Source: CAVQJU01 sp963729215
Lineage (GTDB): Bacteria > Acidobacteriota > Vicinamibacteria > Vicinamibacterales > CAVVIG01
Direction: 5' to 3'
Length of the DNA: 64,000 nucleotides
Assembly (NCBI GenBank): GCA_963729215.1
Contig: CAVSND010000028.1
Coordinates: 248,001-312,000, forward strand
The notes under the pieces are model-generated. The model had not been told where the DNA came from, did not search any database, and saw only the letters and a program-made list of their open reading frames with translations. A program made the translations under genes and the position numbers. Positions 28,784-36,424 of this stretch are shown piece by piece. The first letter of the stretch is position 1; each line of letters starts with the position of its first letter.

Positions 28784-29320
28784 TCAGGGCACGCGTTCGG
28801 ACGGGCGCTGTCCCCGGTTGGCGCGGTTGGCCTGGCGGGCGCGCGTCACAAGCTCGAGCTTGCGGCGTTCCATTTGTTCTTCGAACAGGCGGAACTGCCC
28901 CTGCTGGCGGACGTCGAGCACCTGATCGATGGCCTCGTAGGCCTTCCGGGCCTCGGCCTCCCCGCGATCCTCGATGTCCTGCAGTTGCTTGAGCCGCTCC
29001 CGGATCTGCCCTTCGTCGGTCTGTCCTTCGTTCAGCAGTCGCCGCACATCTGCCAGCACGCGCGTGCGCTGCTGGAGCGTCTGCCGCCGCGCGTCCTGCA
29101 GGGCCTTGAACCGCGGCAGGAACCGGGTGAACTGCTCGTCATTGATCTTGAGCTGCTCCTGCGCCTGAAGCAGCGCGTACGAATCGAACAGGCGCTGCAG
29201 TTCGAATGGCGTCACGGCGGGTTGCTCCGCAGATCCTCCAGCCCCACTGCCCTGCGCCCGCACGCCCGCGTTGGCAAGCGCCATGACGGCCAGCACTCCC
29301 GCACACGTGAGTCGTCTCAT
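28784..29320 (-). CDS. Periplasmic Spy/CpxP-like helical protein
   Basis: A 178-aa exported protein. The signal peptide (about 1-22) ends Val-Arg-Ala-Gln. The mature chain is almost wholly helical with long Gln/Glu/Arg-rich stretches (QAQEQLKINDEQFTRFLPRF, QEQMER-like repeats) that resemble the Spy/CpxP/zraP group of periplasmic chaperones and sensors (LTxxQ repeat region). It is the third gene behind an ECF sigma factor and an anti-sigma factor, overlapping the latter by four bases, so it probably belongs to that envelope-stress operon. Naming rests on general character, not on a decisive motif. Confidence 0.65.
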   Translation of the reverse strand: MRRLTCAGVLAVMALANAGVRAQGSGAGGSAEQPAVTPFELQRLFDSYALLQAQEQLKINDEQFTRFLPRFKALQDARRQTLQQRTRVLADVRRLLNEGQTDEGQIRERLKQLQDIEDRGEAEARKAYEAIDQVLDVRQQGQFRLFEEQMERRKLELVTRARQANRANRGQRPSERVP

Positions 29321-29937
29321 GAACGATCCGTTCGCACGGCCGGGCGGGCGAGCTCTTCCTTCAGCAGCCGTTCGAGCTCCCGCCGCTCGCCGCTATCGAG
29401 CTCGCCGACGCCGCCGTCGAGCCGGCCCGGGTGCGCCGACACCGCCATCTGCTCGCGCAGATCGTCCCACTCGAGCGTCCCACCGAAGTCCGCAACCAAT
29501 CCAAACGAGCCATCGTCCGGCAGCGCCGGTAACGTTGTCAGCGCCGCCGGATCCGGTTGAACCCTGGCCGGCTGCGGCAGCGGCCGCGGCACATCCGGAC
29601 GGGAACCCAGCGTGACGGCCGCGGCAATCACGAGCGCACAGACGGCCACACCAGCCGCGGCGCGAATCCACCAGCCACCGAACAGCGACGCTCGACCCCG
29701 CCATTGTCCGGCGCCCGGCACTTCCTGAGCCACCGCTTCCTGCACGCGCGCCGACAGGTGCTCCCAGAACAGGGGCGACGGTTCTGGAACCTCGATGGAC
29801 GTCGCGGCGGCCATCACCTCGCGCAGACGGGCAATCTCGCGGCGGCAGCGATCGCACTCGGAAAGATGCTGCGCCGACGCATCGGAGCGCACGCCATCGA
29901 GCAAGTCGACGAAGTCTGCGGATGACAAGTGTCCCAT
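29317..29937 (-). CDS. Membrane-anchored zinc-finger anti-sigma factor
   Basis: A 206-aa protein. The N-terminal zinc-binding anti-sigma domain has the H-x3-C-x2-C pattern HLSECDRC near residues 24-31. A single transmembrane helix (about 90-110, AAAGVAVCALVIAAAVTLG) separates it from an exported Pro/Leu-rich domain. This is the standard design of a RsiW/RseA-like anti-sigma that holds the ECF factor encoded just upstream (4-base gap). Release would follow regulated proteolysis (family knowledge). Confidence 0.85.
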   Translation of the reverse strand: MGHLSSADFVDLLDGVRSDASAQHLSECDRCRREIARLREVMAAATSIEVPEPSPLFWEHLSARVQEAVAQEVPGAGQWRGRASLFGGWWIRAAAGVAVCALVIAAAVTLGSRPDVPRPLPQPARVQPDPAALTTLPALPDDGSFGLVADFGGTLEWDDLREQMAVSAHPGRLDGGVGELDSGERRELERLLKEELARPAVRTDRS

Positions 29938-29941
29938 GCGC

Positions 29942-30622
29942 TTACTGCTCTTCCTGACGGAGACGCTTCTTCAAGTTTCCGAGTGCGTGAAAGAAGTTTG
30001 CCTTGACGGCCCCGACCGAACTCCCCAGCACGCCGGCAATCTCTTCGTGTGACAGCTCGTGGTACATCCTCAACACGAGCGTGGCCCGCTGTTTTGGCGG
30101 CAGCGCCGCAATGGCCTTGCGCACCTGGATGCTGCGTTCCTCACGCAGCACGCGGTCCGATGCCGATTCAGTCCGGCTGTCGATGTGCTGCCGGGCGTCA
30201 AGACTCTCCGTGGGTGACATCTTTCGGCCGACGCGATTCAGGCAGAGGTTGACACCGATACGATACAGCCACGTCGCGAGCGATGAGCCGCCCCGAAAGG
30301 CACCGAGTCCTCGATACGCGCGGAGGAAGACATCCTGCGTCAGGTCGCTGGCGTCCTCGTGATTGCCGACGAACCGGTAGCACAACTGATACACCGGGCG
30401 GCGGTGCCGTTCGACGATCAGATCGAATGCGCCCGGCCGGCCGGACACGCACGCTGCGATCAGGCCAGCTTCGTCCAGATCGGCGAGGGCTGGCCCCCCG
30501 GCATCGCCGGCGTCGCGCCGGTCCGTCACCGCAGCGGTGTCCCGGGAAGCCGGACGGACCACGCGCGGCACACGTCCGGCATGAGTGCGGTCTGGCAGCG
30601 CCCAAACGAGGGAGGAGGCCAC
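29942..30622 (-). CDS. ECF RNA polymerase sigma factor (RpoE-like)
   Basis: A 226-aa sigma factor from the first possible start, GTG 30622. Region 2 reads YQLCYRFVGNHEDASDLTQD then FRGGSSLATWLYRIGVNLCL, and region 4 reads ALPPKQRATLVLRMYHELSH. Homology begins near residue 45, so the true start could be a downstream GTG (30529). A matching ECF-type promoter (GTAACCT-N16-GTCCAA) lies just upstream and would place transcription start close to GTG 30622, so the longer form could be read from a leaderless mRNA. The gene is followed by an anti-sigma factor and a Spy-like protein; together they form an envelope-stress module that probably activates itself. Confidence 0.9.
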   Translation of the reverse strand: MASSLVWALPDRTHAGRVPRVVRPASRDTAAVTDRRDAGDAGGPALADLDEAGLIAACVSGRPGAFDLIVERHRRPVYQLCYRFVGNHEDASDLTQDVFLRAYRGLGAFRGGSSLATWLYRIGVNLCLNRVGRKMSPTESLDARQHIDSRTESASDRVLREERSIQVRKAIAALPPKQRATLVLRMYHELSHEEIAGVLGSSVGAVKANFFHALGNLKKRLRQEEQ

Positions 30623-30628
30623 AATGGG

Positions 30629-30657
30629 TTGGACCTGCTGACTCGTCAGAAGGTTAC
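30629..30657 (-). promoter_or_regulatory. ECF-type promoter of first sigma operon
   Basis: On the minus strand, GTAACCT (30657-30651), a 16-base spacer and GTCCAA (30634-30629). The E. coli sigma-E consensus GGAACTT-N16-GTCTRA has the same layout. Position fits autoregulation. Confidence 0.5.
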
Positions 30658-31610
30658 ATCCGAGGGCGCGCCCACAGCAGGTCCTCGACTTCCCGGGGCG
30701 TCGGAATGCCCCCGCGGGCGCCCAGGGCGCGGCAGTTGAGGGCGGCCACCGCGTTGGCGTAATCGAGAACGTCCTCGACGTCGACGTCCGGCGACCTCAG
30801 GCAGGCGGCCGCGAACGCGCCGCGAAACACGTCGCCTGCGCCCGTCGTGTCCACGCAATCCACCTGAAAGGCCGGTGTTCGAATCTCACGGCCCCCGCAG
30901 CGGGCCAGGCTGCCGTGCTCGCCCAGCGTCGCACAGACGATGGGCGCGTGAAACTCGTCGGCCATCGCGGCCAGCGCCCGTCCCAGATCTTCGTGACCTG
31001 TCAGCGCGCAGGGAAAATCCTGAGCTGTAATGATGATGTCGATCTGGTGGAGCAGGTCCGCGATACCCGGCCGCACCTTTTCGACGTCAACAATCGTCGG
31101 CACGCCCGCCTCCCGGGCGTAGCGTGCGGCCACCGTCGCCGCCGCCGTCTCGTGACAATCGACGATGAGCATGCGTCCGGCTGTCACCGCAGATTTGGGG
31201 ATGTCGGCTAGATCCCAGGCGAGATCGGGATGCCTGTCCCACAGGACCGTTCGCTCGCCCGTCCGGGCGTCCACGAGGATGATGGAAAACTGATTCGTGG
31301 CGCTCGCGACCGTCCGGCTATCCGACACATCGACACCGGCGTCAACCAGGCTCTGGCGCGAAAGCGCGCCGTGGTCGTCGCCGCCGAACGCGCCGATATA
31401 GGAGGTCCGCCATCCCAGCTTCGCGCACGTCGCCATGGCCGTCGCGATCTGACCGCCGGGCAGCCGCGTCACGCGCTGGAGCCGCTGTTTCGAGTTGACC
31501 GCGGGATGCTCCGCCACGACGGCGAGCAGATCGAGGCTGTTCAATCCGAAACCAGCCACATCGAAGAGCCGCTCGTCAGCCCGGGGAACATTCAAGGACA
31601 GTCGCACCAT
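30654..31610 (-). CDS. PfkB-family carbohydrate kinase
   Basis: A 318-aa ribokinase/PfkB-fold sugar kinase. The N-terminal signature region is LPGGQIATAMATCAKLGWRT, and the C-terminal signature DTTGAGDVFRGAF with the catalytic Asp is near residue 255. Length fits adenosine-, ribo- or fructokinase-type members. The substrate pocket gives no clear choice among ribose, fructose and nucleosides. It is divergent from lexA (95-base spacer) and its 3' end touches the ECF promoter of the next minus-strand gene. Confidence 0.88.
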   Translation of the reverse strand: MVRLSLNVPRADERLFDVAGFGLNSLDLLAVVAEHPAVNSKQRLQRVTRLPGGQIATAMATCAKLGWRTSYIGAFGGDDHGALSRQSLVDAGVDVSDSRTVASATNQFSIILVDARTGERTVLWDRHPDLAWDLADIPKSAVTAGRMLIVDCHETAAATVAARYAREAGVPTIVDVEKVRPGIADLLHQIDIIITAQDFPCALTGHEDLGRALAAMADEFHAPIVCATLGEHGSLARCGGREIRTPAFQVDCVDTTGAGDVFRGAFAAACLRSPDVDVEDVLDYANAVAALNCRALGARGGIPTPREVEDLLWARPRM

Positions 31611-31657
31611 GGAATCCTACTCCAGCCGGTTCGTCGTCTCTTCGCACTCCCGCGGGC

Positions 31658-31686
31658 TTTACTTTCGCCTTTCCTTTGCGTATAGT
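31658..31686 (+). promoter_or_regulatory. lexA promoter with overlapping ACTTTCGCC motif
   Basis: TTTACT (31658-31663) and TATAGT (31681-31686) are 17 bases apart. ACTTTCGCC (31661-31669) overlaps the -35 box in the same register as at recA. Autoregulation of lexA by such an operator is the expected pattern. Confidence 0.65.
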
Positions 31687-31705
31687 CTGCTCACTGGAGG
31701 CCCCA

Positions 31706-32314
31706 ATGCTCCCGCTCACCAAACGGCAGCGCGAGATTTTCGATTACCTGAGCGAGTTCATCCTGCAGAACGGCTATGCGCCAAGCCTCGAGGAAATCGG
31801 CAAGCGCTTCGGCCTCTCTTCGCTCGCGACGGTCCATAAGCACCTGACGAACCTGCAGGACAAGGGCTTCATCAAACGAGCCTGGAATCGGAGCCGGTCG
31901 GTGGAAATGGTGCCGACGCGGACGGGCCGCCGCGCCGTCGAGCTGCCCCTCCTCGGCTTTGTCGCGGCAGGCTCCCCCATCGAGGCCGTCAGCTCGAACG
32001 ACACGATCGCGGTGCCGGAGGACTTCGTCGGCAAGCGCGACACCTACGTCCTGCGCGTGCGTGGGGACTCGATGATCGACGAGCAAATCCGTGATGGCGA
32101 CTTCGTCGTCGTCGAAGACCGGAAAACCGCCGACAACGGCGAGATGGTCATCGCGCTCCTTCGGGGGTCTGACGTCACGCTCAAGAAGTTCTACCGCGAT
32201 CCGGGAGGGCGCATTCGTCTGCAGCCGGCCAACGCGACCATGCAGCCGATCTTTGTGGATCCCGAACAGGTCCAGGTACAGGGCGTCGTCGTCGGCGTGA
32301 TGCGGAAGTACTAG
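31706..32314 (+). CDS. lexA: SOS transcriptional repressor LexA
   Basis: A 202-aa LexA. The winged-helix DNA-binding domain opens LTKRQREIFDYLSEFILQ with recognition helix LSSLATVHKHLTNLQ; the serine-protease/peptidase S24 domain has the Ala-Gly cleavage site in FVAAGSPIEAV, the nucleophile Ser in RVRGDSMIDEQ and the Lys in VTLKKFY. It represses SOS genes until RecA filaments trigger self-cleavage. ATG 31706 is set by GGAGG at 31696-31700; a near-consensus promoter overlapped by ACTTTCGCC is 20 bases upstream. recA, 28 kb away, has the same motif. Confidence 0.96.
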   Translation: MLPLTKRQREIFDYLSEFILQNGYAPSLEEIGKRFGLSSLATVHKHLTNLQDKGFIKRAWNRSRSVEMVPTRTGRRAVELPLLGFVAAGSPIEAVSSNDTIAVPEDFVGKRDTYVLRVRGDSMIDEQIRDGDFVVVEDRKTADNGEMVIALLRGSDVTLKKFYRDPGGRIRLQPANATMQPIFVDPEQVQVQGVVVGVMRKY

Positions 32315-32366
32315 CGAGCCGCGACGGCCTGAACGTCGAACGCCATTTGCGTTTAGACTGTCAGGC

Positions 32367-32690
32367 ATGGCCGAACAGCCGAAGCAAATCAATTTCACCA
32401 TCGTTCCCGACGACACCGCGACGACGCCGCGCACGTACGCGAACTTCTGTTCGATTGCGCATACGCCGTTCGACTTCACGCTGACGTTCTGCGAAGTCAT
32501 GCCGCTGTCGGACAAGGAAATCAAGGAAGCCGAGTCCGAGCACGTCGTTCGCGCGCCGGTGCGCGTCAAAGTCGTCGTGCCCGTCCAGTTCATTCCCAAT
32601 CTCATTAATGCGCTCCAGGAACACTGGCGGGTCTTTTCGGACTCGCAGGCCAATGTCGGCTGGAACAAGGGCGCCGGACCCGTGCATTGA
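32367..32690 (+). CDS. DUF3467 domain-containing protein
   Basis: A 107-aa cytoplasmic protein of the DUF3467 family, whose function is not known. Family features: a strand ending YANFCSIAHTPFDFTLTFCE, a charged middle and the helix FIPNLINALQEHWRVF near the end. It lies 52 bases after lexA, and its last bases overlap the TTG start of nth. Co-transcription with nth is likely. Confidence 0.85.
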   Translation: MAEQPKQINFTIVPDDTATTPRTYANFCSIAHTPFDFTLTFCEVMPLSDKEIKEAESEHVVRAPVRVKVVVPVQFIPNLINALQEHWRVFSDSQANVGWNKGAGPVH

Positions 32691-33412
32691 AGACAGCGTC
32701 CGAGACGCGGCGCATCCTCGACCTGCTCGAGACCCAGCATCCGGATGCCGACACGGAGCTGCACTATCAGAACGCCTTCCAGTTACTGACGGCGACCATC
32801 CTCTCGGCTCAATCGACCGATCAGGGCGTCAATATGGTCACACCTGCCCTCTTCGCTCGCTACCCTGATGCGAAGGCCCTGGCCAGGGCGACGTCCGCCG
32901 AGCTCGAACCTCAGATTCACTCCACGGGTTTTTTCCGTCAGAAATCGAAGTCACTGATCGGGATGGCCACCGCTCTCGTGGCAAACCACGGCGGCGAGGT
33001 GCCGGCCAGCATGGAGGCCCTCGTTGCCCTGCCGGGTGTCGGCCGCAAGACAGCGAATGTCGTGCTCGGCCACGCTCTCGGCGTCCCGGGGTTGCCGGTC
33101 GATCGGCACGTCCTGCGGGTCTCGAATCGCATCGGCATCGCCGAATCGGACGACCCGGTCGTCGTCGAGCAGCAGCTCTGCGCGGCGCTCCCGCCGAAGC
33201 GCTGGACACGGACGTCGGATACGCTGATTCTCCATGGCCGGAGAATCTGCAATCCCAGGCCGCTGTGCGACCGCTGCGCCGTCACCTCGATGTGCGACTA
33301 CTACGAAAATCCTGACAACCCCGCCGGACCGCGCGCGAAGCCGCGCCTGCCCGGGAAGAAGAAGGCGAAAGCTCATCGTGGAACGCCGCGCGTTCGACGC
33401 GCTCGTCGCTGA
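32687..33412 (+). CDS. nth: Endonuclease III
   Basis: A 241-aa bifunctional DNA glycosylase/AP lyase that removes oxidised pyrimidines. The helix-hairpin-helix LPGVGRKTANVVL holds the catalytic Lys, and VDRHVLRVSNRIG the catalytic Asp. The C-terminal iron-sulfur motif is CNPRPLCDRCAVTSMC: here the first two Cys are five residues apart, while E. coli Nth has six. The chain ends in a basic Lys/Arg tail (about 215-241). The start is TTG 32687, overlapping the stop of DUF3467 (TTGA), because family similarity reaches back to this point. Neighbouring genes lexA and recA regulators make a DNA-repair setting, but co-regulation is not shown. Confidence 0.92.
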   Translation: MKTASETRRILDLLETQHPDADTELHYQNAFQLLTATILSAQSTDQGVNMVTPALFARYPDAKALARATSAELEPQIHSTGFFRQKSKSLIGMATALVANHGGEVPASMEALVALPGVGRKTANVVLGHALGVPGLPVDRHVLRVSNRIGIAESDDPVVVEQQLCAALPPKRWTRTSDTLILHGRRICNPRPLCDRCAVTSMCDYYENPDNPAGPRAKPRLPGKKKAKAHRGTPRVRRARR

Positions 33413-33770
33413 TGCCCTGGCCGGCATCCCGCTCAGATTTCGCGAAGCGCTCGCGAACCTGGCGATCACCGTGGAGCCTGAGCCCTCCCGGGCACTCCTT
33501 CGCGAGATGGAAATCGAGCCGCCTGATACGCTGCTCGGTCTTTACCAGGGGACGCCGCTCACCGAGCGGCCCTGGGGCCATGGCAACACACTGCCGGATC
33601 GCATCCTGTTGTTTCAGGGTCCCCTCGAGCGCGCGTCCGAGGACCGCGAGGACCTGACCGTTGCGATCGGCGAGACGCTCATCCACGAAATCGGACATTA
33701 CTTCGGCCTGAGCGAAGAGGAGATCGAAGACATCGAGGAGAAGTACTGGAACGAGACCGGTGACCACTAG
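33378..33770 (+). CDS. Metallopeptidase family protein (zincin, PF06262-like)
   Basis: A 130-aa minimal zincin with the active-site motif HEIGHYFGLSEEEI near residue 105, i.e. HExxHxxG plus a downstream Asp/Glu-rich helix. The N-terminal part (FDALVADALAGIPLRF) is typical of this small family, present in many bacteria next to housekeeping genes; its substrate is not known. I take GTG 33378 as start: it overlaps nth by 35 bases, and no better start exists before the conserved helix. It overlaps rsmA by 11 bases. Confidence 0.8.
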   Translation: MERRAFDALVADALAGIPLRFREALANLAITVEPEPSRALLREMEIEPPDTLLGLYQGTPLTERPWGHGNTLPDRILLFQGPLERASEDREDLTVAIGETLIHEIGHYFGLSEEEIEDIEEKYWNETGDH

Positions 33771-34611
33771 CCCCCCTGGCCGGCCTGGCGCCAGGACGCC
33801 GGCCCGCAAGAGATTCGGTCAGCATTTCCTCGAGCCGGCCTGGGTCGTCAAAGTCGTCCGCGCCATCGCACCCACACCCGACGATGTGTTTTTCGAAATC
33901 GGACCGGGGCGCGGGGCCCTGACGCGCGAACTGACCGCCAGAGCCCGGAGCGTGACCGCGTTCGAAATCGATCGCGATCTCGCTGACGAACTACGCGAGA
34001 GTGCTCCGGCGAACCTCGAGGTCATCGCCGGCGACTTCCTGACGTCGCAGTGGATTCTGGAGAACCGCCCCGGCCATCCGGTCCGGGTGGCCGGCAACCT
34101 GCCCTACAACGTGGCGTCCCCGATCCTCTTTAGGCTGGTCGAGTTGTTTGGAGCGGGTATTCCGTTGACCGATGCCACCGTCATGCTCCAGCGGGAGGTG
34201 GCCGACCGCCTGGTGGCCGGGCCCGGCTCGAAGGAATACGGGGTGCTCAGCGTACTGATTCAGCTGTCAGCCGATGTGGATCGGCTGCTCTCCCTTCCTG
34301 CCGGAGCCTTCAGGCCGGCTCCGAAGGTGCAGTCGGCGCTGGTCCGGCTTCGGTTCCGCGAGCGGCGCCCCGAGCCACGAAATGTCGAGCTCCTGACACG
34401 GCTCGTTCAAGCCATCTTCACCAGACGGCGAAAAACGCTCGAGAACGCCCTCATGGCGTTCAGGACCTGGGATCGGGCCGCCATTTCCGAAGTCCTGCGC
34501 CGGGCCGCCATCGACGGCCGCCGGCGCCCGGAGACGCTGGATGTGTCCGAACTGGTCCGTCTGGCGGACGCGGTGGATCCGTTACCGGGCCCCCCGGGAG
34601 CTATGCTATAG
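33760..34611 (+). CDS. rsmA: 16S rRNA (adenine(1518)-N(6)/adenine(1519)-N(6))-dimethyltransferase
   Basis: A 283-aa SAM methyltransferase (KsgA) that dimethylates two adjacent adenines near the 3' end of 16S rRNA, a late check in 30S assembly. It begins KRFGQHFLEP, with SAM motif EIGPGRGALTREL, the catalytic NLPYNV near residue 114, and the C-terminal domain with GAFRPAPKVQSALVRL. Start GTG 33760 overlaps the upstream zincin. An unstructured Pro/Arg-rich N-terminal tail (1-17) precedes the fold. Followed by a 157-base leader ahead of the RNase J gene. Confidence 0.95.
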   Translation: MTTSPPGRPGARTPARKRFGQHFLEPAWVVKVVRAIAPTPDDVFFEIGPGRGALTRELTARARSVTAFEIDRDLADELRESAPANLEVIAGDFLTSQWILENRPGHPVRVAGNLPYNVASPILFRLVELFGAGIPLTDATVMLQREVADRLVAGPGSKEYGVLSVLIQLSADVDRLLSLPAGAFRPAPKVQSALVRLRFRERRPEPRNVELLTRLVQAIFTRRRKTLENALMAFRTWDRAAISEVLRRAAIDGRRRPETLDVSELVRLADAVDPLPGPPGAML

Positions 34612-34768
34612 TCTCGGCTGGTAAGTTGTTCAGCTGACAGCACATCCCGCCCCTGTTTTCTTTCAGGCGCACCCAGCAGCCTGATCGAGCCGCGTCAGCG
34701 GCTCCCGCCACGAACGGCACGTTCCACCCGGAACGGCGCGAGTGGCGGTGTGACGTTCCTGGCTGCGA

Positions 34769-36421
34769 ATGCTTGAAGTCGTGCCCCTCGGCGGGCTCGG
34801 TGAGTTCGGCATGAACATGCTGGCGCTCAGCTACGCCGATACGACCATCGTGATCGATGCGGGCGTGATGTTTCCCGATCCTGAAATGCTCGGGGTCGAT
34901 CGCATCATTCCGGATCTCACGTACCTGCAGCAGAAGGGCCCCGTGGCGGCCCTCGTGCTGACGCACGGCCATGAGGATCACATCGGCGCGATTCCGCACG
35001 TGCTGCCTTACGTCAGCGGTCCGGTCTACGCGACCCCGCTGACGCTGGCGTTCATCGAGCCCAAGCTCAAGGAGCACGGACTCGACGGCGCGCATCGCCT
35101 GGTTTCAGTCCGGCCGCGCGACCGCGTGACGGTCGGCCCGTTTGAAATCGAGTTCATTCGCGTGACGCACAGCATGCCCGACTGCGTCGCATTGGCGATT
35201 CATACGCCGGCCGGAACGCTGGTCCATACGGGCGACTTCAAGATCGACCAGACGCCAATCGACGGCCAGCATTTCGACGTCCATCGCTTCGCCGAACTGG
35301 GCTCGCAGGGCGTGCTGGCGCTCTTCTCCGACAGCACCAACATCGACCGCCGGGGGTTCACCGGCTCGGAACGCGAAGTCGTGGACGCATTCGAGGAGAT
35401 CTTCACGAGCGCGACGGGCCGAATCATCGTCGCGGCGTTCGCATCGAGCATCTATCGGATGCAGATCCTCGTGGATCTCGCGGCGCAATTCGAACGCAAG
35501 GTCGCGTTTGTCGGCCGCGGCATGATCGAGAACTCCCAGACGGCCCAGCGGCTGGGCTATCTGAACATCCCGCCCGGCGTCCAGATTCGCGATTCCGAGA
35601 TCGGCACGTACCCGAGCCAGGACGTCCTGTGCCTGTGCACCGGCTCGCAGGGTGAACCGATGTCGGCGTTGTCGCGCATCGCCATCGACGATCACCGGCA
35701 TGTGAAAGTGACGTCGGACGATACGGTGGTCCTGTCGGCCCGTTCGATTCCCGGCAATGAAAAGTCGATCGGCCGTGTCCTGAATCACCTGGCGCGGCGC
35801 GGAGCCGAGGTCATTTACGAGGGCATCAAACACGTGCACGTGTCCGGCCACGGCAGCGAGGAGGAGCAGAAACTCGTGCTCTCCCTCGTCCGCCCCCGCT
35901 ACTTCGTCCCGGTTCATGGCGAATACCGGCAGTTGTCGCAGCATGCGCGGATCGCCGAGCGGGTGTTCGCCGGGCGCGATCCGCGGCCGGAGATCCTCCT
36001 TGCCGAAAACGGGGACCTCCTGCAGTTTGACGAGAACGGTGGACGCCTCGCCGGCAAGGTGACGGTCGGACGAGTGCTGATTGACGGCACGCATACCGGC
36101 GAGGTTGGCGACGAGGTGCTTCGGGATCGGCGTCATCTGGCCGAGGACGGCCTCGCCGTTCCCGTGGTGGCGATCAACAGCCAGACCGGTGCGCTCGAAG
36201 GCATCCCGGAGATCATCACCCGAGGGTTCGTCATGGAGAACGGCCAGGAGCTGCTGGCAGACGGCGTTCGCGTCCTCATCGACGTCATGGAACGGACAGG
36301 CGTCGAGGAACGGACCGACCAGGGCCTGATCAAGGAAAAGCTGCGCGTCGAGCTGAGGCGGTTCTTCAAGAAGCGGTCGGGCCGCCGGCCGTTCGTATTG
36401 CCCGTCATCATGGAGATCTGA
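34769..36421 (+). CDS. rnj: Ribonuclease J
   Basis: A 550-aa metallo-beta-lactamase/beta-CASP ribonuclease with 5'-3' exonuclease and endonuclease activity in mRNA decay and rRNA maturation. Start MLEVVPLGGLGEFGMNML is the family N-terminus, the zinc site THGHEDHIGA follows near residue 69, and the beta-CASP motifs include SDSTNIDRRGFTGSE and VSGHGSEEEQK. The C-terminal RNase J domain ends with RRPFVLPVIMEI. No Shine-Dalgarno is visible before ATG 34769. The 157-base leader contains a TATAGT box overlapping the end of rsmA but no clear -35. It is 3 bases ahead of ftsK. Confidence 0.95.
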   Translation: MLEVVPLGGLGEFGMNMLALSYADTTIVIDAGVMFPDPEMLGVDRIIPDLTYLQQKGPVAALVLTHGHEDHIGAIPHVLPYVSGPVYATPLTLAFIEPKLKEHGLDGAHRLVSVRPRDRVTVGPFEIEFIRVTHSMPDCVALAIHTPAGTLVHTGDFKIDQTPIDGQHFDVHRFAELGSQGVLALFSDSTNIDRRGFTGSEREVVDAFEEIFTSATGRIIVAAFASSIYRMQILVDLAAQFERKVAFVGRGMIENSQTAQRLGYLNIPPGVQIRDSEIGTYPSQDVLCLCTGSQGEPMSALSRIAIDDHRHVKVTSDDTVVLSARSIPGNEKSIGRVLNHLARRGAEVIYEGIKHVHVSGHGSEEEQKLVLSLVRPRYFVPVHGEYRQLSQHARIAERVFAGRDPRPEILLAENGDLLQFDENGGRLAGKVTVGRVLIDGTHTGEVGDEVLRDRRHLAEDGLAVPVVAINSQTGALEGIPEIITRGFVMENGQELLADGVRVLIDVMERTGVEERTDQGLIKEKLRVELRRFFKKRSGRRPFVLPVIMEI

Positions 36422-36424
36422 TAC

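Noticed and set aside
33360..33375. GGCGAAAGC in nth as a further LexA motif copy
   Set aside because: It differs in the last base from the 9-mer (reverse complement of ACTTTCGCC is GGCGAAAGT) and lies inside a coding region. A similar near-match near 9757 is also in a gene.
34612..34768. A riboswitch or autoregulatory RNA element in the RNase J leader
   Set aside because: The 157-base leader has some hairpin-forming potential but no recognisable aptamer core or terminator; nothing firm can be claimed.
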